From Candidatus Leptovillus gracilis (GTDB lineage Bacteria > Chloroflexota > Anaerolineae > Promineifilales > Promineifilaceae): 64,000 bases of DNA. The position numbers were made by a program, and so were the translations under genes. The notes beneath the pieces are model-generated. The model saw nothing but the letters and a program-made list of their open reading frames with translations, searched no databases and was not told the DNA's origin. Positions 55,093-64,000 of the stretch are shown in pieces (position 1 is the stretch's first letter; each line of letters begins with the position of its first letter). The stretch lies in contig JADJXA010000025.1 of assembly GCA_016716065.1 (NCBI GenBank), positions 323,681-387,680 of the forward strand, written 5' to 3'.

Positions 55093-55553
55093 TTAAGGTT
55101 TTACCAATTCCATATCACCCATAAAAGCGTCCCGGTCGGCGTCTGGCCGAACAGCAGCGCCATCTCGCTAATTTGGGTTAAATCCACCCGGCAAAATCGC
55201 TCAACAACAGGCGCACCGTGGTCATGGGGGGCGCCCGGTGAACAGCCCATCCACGAAAATGTCGTCTTCTTGCATGCTTCCCGGCGGGAAGGCCAACGCT
55301 GGTTCGTCTGGGCGGGTCTGGACGACGCCGTAGCCCCAGTGCGGTCGGTTAGCTGTACCGCGAAGCTTTAGGTTTGCCGGGTTGGTTCAAGGAGATGAGG
55401 ATCAACGGCCGTTCTCAAGCTCATCGTCGTAAAGCCACTCAAATCACCGGCGCCCTCCGGCAGCGCCAACGCAGAGCGCTGTCCGGCTGCTCCCAAGAGA
55501 CCACCACCATCGCCGGGTTGCCTGGAATAGTCACATTGGCCCGTTTGCAAGGT
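55093..55553. other. Degenerate stretch without an intact gene
   Basis: Minus-strand fragments read like coding sequence (for example NVTIPGNPAMVVVSWEQP) but switch frame several times. I cannot assign a family. Confidence 0.35.
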
Positions 55554-56850
55554 TCACTGCCCGGCCGTACCGAGGGTGTAAAATAACCTTCCTCGCAGAA
55601 GAAAGTCGTCAGCCCTCAGCGGTGACCGCGCCGCCAGCCAGATTGGTTGCCAGTTCCGCTTCGCCGGCCGGAACCAGCAGCGGCAAGCGGTTGGCCGCCG
55701 CCGCCAGGGCATCACCCGCGCCGGCTGCTCGAACAAAGAGTTGGGCGTCAGCGCCGTCGGGTTTATGTTCAGGCGGGCCATCGCCTCATCCACGGCCTGG
55801 AGATCGTCGCTAAAGAGAGTGGTCAGGAAAGTGAGGGCCATATCGGTAAGGAATTGGCGTTGATCCTCCCTGACAGCAGTTCGGTGCACTCCGGGCGGTC
55901 GGGGATCTGATCATGTCGCGGTCAAGAATTTCGTTAAAGCGTTGTGGTTGGCCTGCTCCAACCAGACCGACAAGGCCCACTCCTTCTGGCTAGGGTCTAA
56001 CCGCGCCCCTTCAAAAAGCTGCCCATCCTGACCGACCACATCCCCATCGCAGGCTGGCAGAATCACCACCTGGGGCACAAGCGAACCAGTGGGCTTGGTG
56101 AAGACGGCGCTGGGGCCAGCAGCAGCAGCCCGTGAACCGGCCCATAGCCAAATGTTTCTGGGGCATCTGGCAAGGCCAGACCCTGGCTGTTGGTCAGCCA
56201 ACTGGCGGCCCTCGCCGCCTCGTGAATGGCCGAAGAAGGCTAGTCGGCTCATATCGGCGCGGCCGTTTAGCGCCACGCCAAATCGTTCTGGCCGCCGGCC
56301 GCTGCTTCAGCCAGCGCATCCAGGTGCAGTGCGGCCAGTTGGGACAGCCGTTCGCCGGGTATACCTTCGCCAAAACCGAAGGTGTTCTCGGCATTGAAGT
56401 TAGGCGCCACGGCCACATAGCCCGCAGCCGCCAGCGCTTCCGCCAGATAAGCAAAGCCCTGATAATTGGGTTTGCTCTACCCTCCGGATCACAGGGCCAG
56501 CGATCCACGCCGCCTTGCTCTTCCGGGCAGCCGGATGCGCGCGGAAGATGACCACGACCGATAGGCCAGCGTCACCCACCGGGACGGCGATGACGCCATT
56601 CAGGCGTACCGGCATATTGTGAAAGCGGCTGTCTTCGGGAAAGTTGGATTGCACGATGGTGGTTTCACCCAGGTTGTATTCAACGGCGTTGGCGCTGAGC
56701 TGCCATATCGCCTGTTTGTGGTTCCGGGTGGGTCCTGCCAGCGGGGTGGCGGTGGGAACGGCCGATTTTCGGGCGGGAGAGCGGCGCAAGCAGTCAGGAT
56801 GAAAAATATAAAGGCGGGAGGAGTATGGATTTTTCGATGAATTAGCTCGA
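55554..56850 (-). pseudogene. Chlorophyllase/PET-hydrolase-like alpha/beta hydrolase, multiply frameshifted
   Basis: On the minus strand the pieces run in order: a lipoprotein-like start, LNGVIAVPVGDAGLSVVVIF, WPC, FGFGEG-like text, then ALNGRADMSRLAFFGHSRGG with the serine nucleophile. LVPQVVILPACDGDVV and ANHNALTKFLTA follow. Four or more frame changes separate them. The family is clear, the protein as read is not functional. Confidence 0.6.
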
Positions 56851-56894
56851 GGTTTGTATCCGCCGTGGATAGGTAGAAGAGTGGATTAGTAGCT

Positions 56895-57480
56895 CCCGAT
56901 GAAAATAGCTATGAGCACAAGGCTCAGGCAGACGGATGCCAGGATCAGGCCCGTTTTCCGGGATTGGTATCGGTATGTTTTCCCCAACTATAGCCGGTGC
57001 CAAAGATGGACGATAACCGATATGAAATTGGAGATTTGGATAGCCAGGGCGGTATTTTACGGGCAGCAGCGAGGGGCATGAGGGATGGCAGAACCACAAT
57101 GACGGATACCAGCACCGGGCAATGGCGCCAACCACATCTGCGCGCTGCAAGCCCTACTTCTTGGGGTTCCGCCTGGCGCAAATGAGCGAGAATATCGTCA
57201 CTCAAGTTGGTATCTCTGCTTCTCATTGGTGATTGGCTCCAGAATAAAAACTCGCTCATCGGCTATGGCGTCAACGGCCGTTTCTTCTTTATCGGCCGCG
57301 CAAAGTATTGCAGCAGGCGATGCCGTTCGCCACGCTGAAAAGTTCGGTCAGGGCATACATGACACCATCAATAGTCCCCCAAATGGCAACGGCGCCCAGG
57401 ATGGCAAAAAATAATTCTGTGCTATAGCCCGTTGAAAAGGATGTACTAATGACGCCGTTGTACATCAGAATGCTGTAGGA
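56895..57480 (-). pseudogene. VIT/CCC1-like membrane protein, frameshifted
   Basis: Fragments on the minus strand, in order, are ELFFAILGAVAIWGTIDGVMYALTELF, DDILAHLRQAEPQEVGL, VVLVSVIVVLPSLMPL and a final hydrophobic segment. The order resembles VIT1/CCC1-type metal transporters. Assignment is tentative because of several frame changes. Confidence 0.4.
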
Positions 57481-57639
57481 AAGTGTAAAGAGCAGTGCAA
57501 CAGAATGCTAAAGAAGGTTGCTGAAAGGCATCAATGGGGTCCAGATAATTGCCCACAATAACTTTAACCAGTAAACCTTCTTTAGGGGCGCTCCGTCTGC
57601 GATGTTGGGAGGGTCTTCTTGTTGACACTGATTTGTTCG

Positions 57640-59794
57640 TTGGGTTTGATGGCTGGTAAGCATAACCAACCATCAAACGCAATGCGATTTTTACGGTATT
57701 CTGTTGGCAACCACTGCACCTGGTTGCCAGCCGTGCGGATTTCAGAGTGTTACCGTCGATGTGCGGAAAGTGGCCGCTGAGGGCAGGGCACTGTTCAAGA
57801 AATCGAATTCCTGTTCCACCATGCCGGAGGTGGTTCCGAACAGAGTATTTGGGTCCCAGCGGGCAAACCAATGGTGATATTACTGCCATTGGCCTGTGAG
57901 GATGTGGAGTAGGTATTGCAGCCGCTGCTTTGCCGATCAAAACCGCCGCTGGCCCCAAACTCCATTGTCAGGCTTGTGCCAAGCAGCGGCGTGACAAGAC
58001 CACCACGGCCGTTATTGAAATTCGCCACCCACCTCCCAACGAGTTCCGACCAGGGATCAGGCGCCGCCCCGCTCACGTTGACGGTTACCTGACGGAAGAT
58101 CACGGCCCGATCGCGCTGCAAAACGCGCATCTCATACGTCGTGGTGACGGTGGGGCAGACTTGCTCCTGCCTGACCGGTGCGCGGGAAGTCTCGAACTGC
58201 TCGCCCAGTGGATAAGCCCCACGGCCTGGATGTTCTGCACCGACCAGCGCAGCGTGGTGCATCCACCCTGATTGATATTGGTGCGATCAGCGCCGAACGA
58301 GATTTCTGGCGTGTGTGTTGGTTGGCGCCGGCACAGGGGAGGGCGCGTTGGCGCGGCGGTGGAACCACAATTACCGGCGGCGCCACCTCAATGACAGGTA
58401 CGTTTTCCGCATTGGTGGCGATGACGAAGTCGGCCGAGGCCCAGCCAACGCCGCCCGGCGCAGACGGCACGGCCGCCGCCCACCAGCGGGTTATCGGCGC
58501 TGCGGCCCACAATTTCACCTTCATCACCATCCCGCGCAAACCCGATGACCGGGAAGTTGACGCCAGGACCAGAACGAATGTTAAGCCCTTTGGGGTGAAT
58601 TGACGCGGCCAGTGGGAGCGGCCGGTTCAGTTCCAGTAGGAACCAGCTCTTCGAGTTCGCGGATCATGATCAAGGCCATTGGTCATCGGCCGTGCGCATT
58701 TGCATATTGCCCTGGATGGTGTAGGTGACGGCGCCATCAGGGCGGCCAGAAATTCGCTTTCCTGCTCCATGATGCCCGGTTCCTCGCAGAAGCGCATAGT
58801 TGAGCCTGGCATCCAATTTCTATGGAACCATCACTGACCGTAAAGCTGGCGAAGTATCGGTTACAACCGGCGTTACCGCTGAGGTCGCCTTCCACGCCAA
58901 AGTAGGTCAGAAATTCTGTGCCAGTGATGAGGCCGACGACAGCATCTCGCCAATTATTGTAGTTCACCACTTCCCAGGCTGTGCCGGTCAGACGGTGGAT
59001 TGGAGCGCAAAGATGGCGACCTGACCGCCAGAAAGCGGAAAGCGTATTCGCTGATGGTGAAGCTGTCGGTTTGAGTCAACGCTGCCATAAAGGCTGTGGC
59101 CTGGGTCATCACCGCTTCTTCGCAGGCCATCATGGTGGATGCGCCGGGCTGGCTGAAAGTGGCTGCTGCCATCCTGGGTATAGCCGGTGTTGAACTGGTT
59201 GCCATCCGTGCCGGAGACAGTGCCATCTGTACCGGAACTGGAGGGTAACGGCCGTCCCGGAAATAGGCATCTCGCCATTTAAGGCACTCAACACCCAACC
59301 GGTACCGCCGGAGATCTGCCGGCTACCATTCCGGACGAAGCGACGACCGCCGCCGGAGCAGCGGCGTCGGCTGTGCCGGCCACAAAAGTGGCTCACAACC
59401 TGGTCGCCCGCTTGCAGGTTCAACTGATTGCAGAGGCGGTAAAGCTGGTAGCAGAATCAAGGGCTGCCATATAGGCTGTTGCCTGATTCATGATCGGGTC
59501 TTCACAGGCCATCATGGTCGTCGCCGCAGCCGACAGGTCGATTGTCAGATTGGCGCCGTCCTGTGTAAGTGGCGCTGAACCGGTTACAACCGTCTGTACC
59601 AAAGGCCGTGCCATCTGTGCCAAACTGGAGGGTAACAACACTGTTTTGCTACCGGCAGGCTGTCATTTAAGGAACTCAATATCCAGTTTGTTCCGGCCAG
59701 GTCTATGCTGGCTTCTGGTCCGGCCGTCTGCTGGCACGCCACCAGTAGAAACAAGGTGATTGCCAGCAATGTGATTCTTATCGTTTTTTTTCAT
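57640..59794 (-). pseudogene. Lipoprotein with about four META domains, frameshifted
   Basis: The ATG at 59794 follows AGGAGA. After the run of eight A the correct frame gives a lipobox (LFLLVACQQ), but the ATG frame does not, so the first lesion is a homopolymer. Repeats of the META/HslJ type follow: LAGTNWILSSLND, then MMACEDPIMNQATAYMAAL, MMACEEAVMTQATAFMAAL, GNAGCNRYFASFTV and SGCNTYSTSSQANGSNITIG. An Ig-like part (TTTYEMRVLQRD) lies between the third and fourth. META domains occur in outer-surface stress proteins. Confidence 0.65.
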
Positions 59795-59840
59795 GCAAGT
59801 CTTCTCCTCTGAATATAAAATAGTTGGTAAACTTGACAAT

Positions 59841-60338
59841 TTAGTCATGCGCCATCATATCAATAGCGACGGTAATTGCCAAAATTACAATATCATTTTG
59901 CCTCGGTTCAATCTGAACGCCATATGTCGGCTATCCGGAACCATTTTCTGGAGACTTCGGCGATCTTGTTCCCGCCCTCGCCAATGGTGTATTCGAGGCT
60001 CAGGATATTTACCCTGCACGTTTGGATCCGGACCGTCACCAATTTTCACCACCCAACGATGACGCAGGGGCGATCAGCGCTTTCTGACGGTATTGGGCGG
60101 CTCGCCATTCGGCCCCTCAATCGTCATCATGTCTCTGACCCGCAGTAACTTCCCTGAATTTTGCACAAAGTCTGCCCTTGCATATCTTCAAAGAAGAGCG
60201 TGTCGCGCACGCGCATTTTGCCATCTACCTTGGAAAGCACGCTGACCGTTCTCATCCTCAATCCAGAAATCATCGCCAAAGGCAACCAATTTCTACCGCA
60301 TTCTGTAGGTGTTGTTCTCGTCGTCCTTTATCTGGCAT
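59841..60338 (-). pseudogene. LURP-one-related (YxjI-like) protein, frameshifted
   Basis: The ATG at 60338 has GGAGG 7 bases upstream. In pieces the minus strand reads KLVAFGDDFWIEDENGQRAF, then VDGKMRVRDTLFFEDMQG, TMMTIEGPNGE and RWVVKIGDGPD. It ends ILAITVAIDMMAHD. This is the tubby-like LURP-one family, with two or more indels. Confidence 0.65.
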
Positions 60339-60440
60339 GGTTTTGCCTCCACTCTCTATAAAGTTAGCCCACAGTAGGTATCAGATTGAAGATTGATCCC
60401 TACCGGGTCATTGGCTAATATTTGGATGACAAGCACGGCG

Positions 60441-60890
60441 TTACCCGCCGAAATCTTCCATCAACCGTGCTTCCTGCTCATTCGTCAAATTAGATTGAAT
60501 CAACTCAGCCGAAACGCCCTGGAATGCGCTTCCGTCACACGGTCTTGCACAGCGCCGCTAGCCATCAAAAGAGCGCCGACGTGCCTTCCGTCACCTGATC
60601 GCGCACTTCCTTGATGAATCTGTCGTTGATACCGTAGTCGGCAACCTTGCCCGTCAACGCCGGTCGCTGCTATAGGCCAAGCCAAAAACGGCACAAAGAA
60701 GATGAGACCAAAGAGCATCCCCCCAAAATGCGCCAGAGAGGGCAGCCTGGCCGGTCATGCTGCCGTAGTTGTGAGTTTTGGGTTTTCTTGCCCTTTGCCC
60801 ACGGCTTTGACCATCGTTGATCTGGATCAAATGCTGCTTCGACAGTTCAACAAGCTTATTGAGCGCATCTTACGCCCCCCATGGGGTCAT
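60441..60890 (-). pseudogene. DUF1269 membrane protein, frameshifted
   Basis: The minus strand reads LNKLVELSKQHLIQIND, then TGQAALSGAFWGMLFGLIFFVPFLAW, then in other frames FIKEVRDQVTEGTSALF-like text, and ends with an EARLMEDFGG-like tail. The arrangement matches DUF1269 proteins. The N-terminal part is incomplete. Confidence 0.6.
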
Positions 60891-61008
60891 CAAATTTCCA
60901 AACGGTTAATGTGGAGCTCTGACCGAAAAAGGTCAAGTATCTAAAAGGTTAACATAAATCTGAGAATTGAGATAAAATAAGGGTAAATCATACCAGGAGT
61001 CCTCTATA

Positions 61009-62160
61009 TGTTTCCGGGAAAGAACCCAACCAGCAATCCAGCCTTTTTGACACCTTGTGGCTCCCCAAGATGAAAAGGACAGCTTGTTGACCTCTTGAAG
61101 GACACCTTCCGCCAGGAAGTCTTTGGTCATCCCGAACATTGTTTGCGCCCCTGTTCAGCGACATCGAATCGCGTCCAACGCGCCCATCAATGTCATCCAT
61201 AGGCGGCGAGATTCTGAAGGCTGGCTTTGGCTGGACGGACGAAGAAGCTTGGACCATCTCGGCTTTGACCTGTTGACGCGCCATGCCCTGGGACTGATGA
61301 AGTGCGCGCCGAAGCGCCGACCATCCGTACCTTCTACAACTTGCGGCGACGGTGCGGAGCAATGCGCAGGAGAACGGCCAGAATCTGTATAGCGAGGTGT
61401 TCGCCCACATCACCGACGAACAAATCAGCAAGTTTGCGGTGAAAACGAACTGGCAGCGGATGGACAGCACGCAGTTGTTAAGCAACATCGCCCTGATGAA
61501 CCGGTTGGAACTGGTGATAGCCACGCTGCAAAGGGGGTGAGCGGTCTGCCGAAAGCTTTCAGCAACAGCGGTGGGGCCAGCGCAAGAAGCTACTTGAGCC
61601 AACCGGCGCAGACTATCTGCTATCGCCTGAAAGCGGCCGATGCACGCCGCATCTGCAAGCCGTGGGGCAGTTGTTGCTGCAAGTGTGGATGCAATTGAGG
61701 CGCATGAAGCCGATGCGAGCCTGATTGCCATCGTAGCGCGGGTGATTCGGGAGCAATATCAGGTTGAAGGAAAACGTCATCACGCTGCTGGCCAAGCAGC
61801 GGCGATAAGCGGCGACAGCCTGCAATCGCCCCACGACCCAGAGGCGACCTATCGGCACAAGCACGAGCAGGGCTACAAAGGATATGTGTCGAGCGCGAGA
61901 CGTGTGACCCGGACCAACGCGGTGCAGTTGATCACCAGCGTGCAAACGGCGCCCAACTGTGGATGATGGTCAACTGCTGGCCGACACCTGATTGACCTGG
62001 CGCAGCGGCAGGTGGTGATAGACCAGGCGACCGTGGATGGTACGGCTGCAACGGTCCCTGCAATGTGAAGCGGCAGGCCGGCAGCACTGCGTTCAAGGGC
62101 GCCCGACCCGATTCGTGGTGGGCAGACGGACGGACCAATCTTTCGAGATTGGTCAATCCT
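61009..62160 (+). mobile_element. IS1182-type transposase, degenerate
   Basis: On the plus strand the order is MFPGKNPTSNPAF, NAPINVI, GFGWTDEE, FDLLTRHALGL, TFYNLRRR, then ISKFAVKTNWQRMDSTQLLSN (DUF772-type). SPHDPEATYRHKHEQGYKGYV and the RQVVIDQATVDG region follow. These are landmarks of IS1182 transposases. At least five frame changes make it inactive as read. No terminal inverted repeats are clear. Confidence 0.7.
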
Positions 62161-62178
62161 TCCGCATATCATTTATTT

Positions 62179-63290
62179 TCATTCCCAGCGGGTGTTAATC
62201 GCCTCAAGTGACCAATCATCCATGAACCAGCCGTTGTTGAACCCATCGAACGGTTACGGAAAGGCCGCCGAGGCGTACTGTTTGCGGTTGGCTGAGCGTA
62301 AATTCGTAACTTTGTGTTGACGACGACCACCGGCGGGGACCACCCGGTACCGCCGGTGTTGTAGACAACAATGCGGTATTCGGCCGCCAGGTTCCTGCTG
62401 AAGACTTCTTTTTGCCATCATAAACGATGACTGTGTCCGGGAAGAAACGAATGGTGAAGCGATAGGTTCGGGTTCACAGGCCACATCTGTAGATGGCAAA
62501 ATTCGTCGGCGCGCCGCCCTTAAAGCTTTGATGGTTTTCTGACCGTCAAAGACGAATGGATGCTCGTTCTGGCGTGAATGAGACTGGCAAGAAGACGGAC
62601 TTCGGGACGCAAGAGTTGCCGCCGCTGCCGGGGACCAGGTTATTCGGTCGCTATCAACAGCCAGGGCCATTCGTCCAGGCAACTACCATTCAGACACGCC
62701 TTCGAAGAAGTACCAGCCCGCTTCAAATGAAGGGTGGGCGGCTAGTTGGCGCTAGCGGATTTGGGTAGTTTGTCCTGGGCAGGGCTGGCAGCAACCGCCG
62801 TTTCTTCTCCCGACCAAACCGGGAATGATGTGCTTCCCACTGCAATCATTAGAATCGCTCAGGTTGTTGGCGGCGCTGATGTCGTCCACGCTCCGCCGGT
62901 TTTGGCGGCGGCGAGCCGGACAAAGTATCTACAGGCTTACTGGTGTAACTCCGAACCTTCAACCGGAACGCCGTAGTCGCCGGAGCTGTCGTGGCCGCCG
63001 AAGCTGTCGTGGGTGGTACCGGGTTTGGCGTTGGGGCCGCTTCTGTCGCTTCCAGAGCGGGCGTTACGGTGACTGGCTACTTCCACCACGCGGGTCACTT
63101 CCGGAACTTCGACCGGAACTCCCACGGTAACTTCTGGGGCGACCCGCGTTACCTCGGTCGTCACCATGACCTTCGCTAACCACCCTCGCGAGTGACCTCG
63201 ATAGTCTGTGGCTCCGACGCGCAGGCGACCAGGATCATCGCCAGAACGAGCAGCCCGATCAACAGGCCAATTGATTTCTTCCCGTCCGTA
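62179..63290 (-). pseudogene. Lipoprotein with VTRVVEV linker, frameshifted
   Basis: The minus strand starts with a lipoprotein signal (GLLIGLLVLAMILVACASEPQ) behind AAGGAG. A threonine/valine-rich linker follows (VTTEVTRVAPEV ... VTRVVEV), then an unrecognised domain ending NNGWFMDDWSLEAINTRWE. Several frame changes are present. The linker style is common in Chloroflexota surface proteins. Confidence 0.5.
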
Positions 63291-63360
63291 TTACGTCTCC
63301 TTGTTTGCTGGTGATTGGTGAACTCGCCATTTTGAACAAATTCAGCGCATTAATAGTGAT

Positions 63361-64000
63361 TTGTTGCGACAAGCACACAATCCCATTCCAGACGTCATTA
63401 CCACCATCTTCTTCATTGCCTGCAGCCCACTTCCGGCCGTCCGGCAGTTGTTCCTGGCTGCTTCCGGTCTGTTAGCCGTCACAGTCTTGGGCCTGATTTA
63501 TGCCACGACGCTCCAACGGAGACATCAACAATGGCAGCAGCCAGACTATTTGCTGGATACCGGAATTCAAGTGCCGGCTCAATCTTGGGGGACCGTCCAC
63601 TACACCGGTTATCCGCTCACACAATTTTAGCGCATTGCTCACCCACCAACGGCCCGTTGCCCTGGGCGCACCGCCGGCCTGGCTGCCTCAGTGACCTCTC
63701 TGGTCTGGTCACTGCTGGCTTCTTTTTTTATCTGATCTTGTGCCGCGTTTTGCAGGGTAATTCGATTCTAGCCGGCTGACTGTGTTGGTTGTCGGTTTGG
63801 CGGAGACTTTTTGGCTGCAGTATCATCGCCGAAGTGTACAGCTTCAGCTTGCTGCTGGTGAGTCTGACCATCTTGATGAGTCTTCTGGCTGCGAGAGCAG
63901 TGGGAAGCGGGCGAGTGGTGGCGTTGGTACTTGTGTTGGGAACGGGGGTTGCCCACCACCGTATTCTGCTGTTTCTCCTCCCCTGGTACTGTTGCTGGTC
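63361..64000 (+). pseudogene. Multi-spanning membrane protein (possibly DUF2723-like), fragmented, runs off the end
   Basis: The N-terminal piece has a membrane segment (LFLAASGLLAVTVLGLIYATTL) and a VHYTGYPLTQFLAHLL region that resembles the first loop of DUF2723/TMEM260-like glycosyltransferases. Frames change near 63628 and 63690. Further hydrophobic helices continue to the window end. Confidence 0.4.

Noticed and set aside
60988..61731. A 247-residue minus-strand frame
   Set aside because: It is antisense to the degenerate IS1182-type transposase, whose landmarks are clear on the plus strand.
1..64000. tRNA or rRNA genes, and a tRNA-linked attachment site
   Set aside because: No cloverleaf with a GTTCGA-type T arm or rRNA sequence was found, and no direct repeats bounding the defence region were seen.

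Overview
The window looks like accessory (defence-island) DNA of a Chloroflexota-type bacterium. That placement is an inference. It rests on lipoproteins with VTRVVEV-type linkers, tandem META domains, NACHT/FGE proteins and overall gene style; no rRNA or marker gene is present. The octamer palindrome ACGGCCGT occurs about 65-70 times by eye, against roughly one expected by chance, and it is spread through every region. This argues that even the acquired-looking blocks have been in this lineage for a long time.

Region 1 (1-1.6 kb) is the 3' end of a type I restriction HsdR gene. Region 2 (1.6-29.5 kb) is a Dpd system, which puts 7-deazaguanine into DNA and restricts DNA that lacks it. In order it holds a PD-(D/E)XK nuclease-like gene, a DUF6884 protein that is a DpdC candidate, an XRE regulator, dpdA, then dpdE-F-G-H-I-J-K as a tightly overlapping operon ending in a protein with a HEPN-like motif. 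An opposed three-gene operon follows, carrying remote DpdG-like and DpdH-like proteins. The block ends with a second TGT/DpdA-like enzyme, queC (preQ0 synthase) and a queuosine-precursor-type transporter. QueC and the transporter supply preQ0, the TGT-like enzymes insert it into DNA, the DUF6884 protein may convert the nitrile to the amide, and DpdE-K would carry out restriction. Three copies of an 18-bp inverted repeat, TGTTC-N8-GAACA, lie just before the DUF6884 gene, the XRE gene and the second TGT gene. They look like one regulon.

Region 3 (30.3-47.2 kb) is a diversity-generating retroelement (DGR) with one reverse transcriptase, one Avd, one template repeat (TR) and four target genes. 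Each target is a ~1100-residue NACHT NTPase with a C-terminal FGE/C-type-lectin-like domain ending in a variable repeat (VR). Every difference between the TR and VR2 falls at an adenine of the TR coding strand, so the element has worked recently. Two small adaptor-like proteins, one with a death-like effector-associated domain, sit between the RT and target 1. A plausible reading is a self-diversifying, NACHT-based recognition system beside a DNA-modification defence.

Region 4 (47.3-50.4 kb) holds small hypothetical genes separated by hairpins, a possible sigma-like protein and a seven-copy iteron-like repeat. Region 5 (50.4-64 kb) holds ordinary chromosomal families: hydrolases, membrane proteins, META lipoprotein, LURP-one, DUF1269 and an IS1182-type transposase. 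Almost all are broken by frameshifts, some at homopolymers, so this part is either decaying or poorly base-called.
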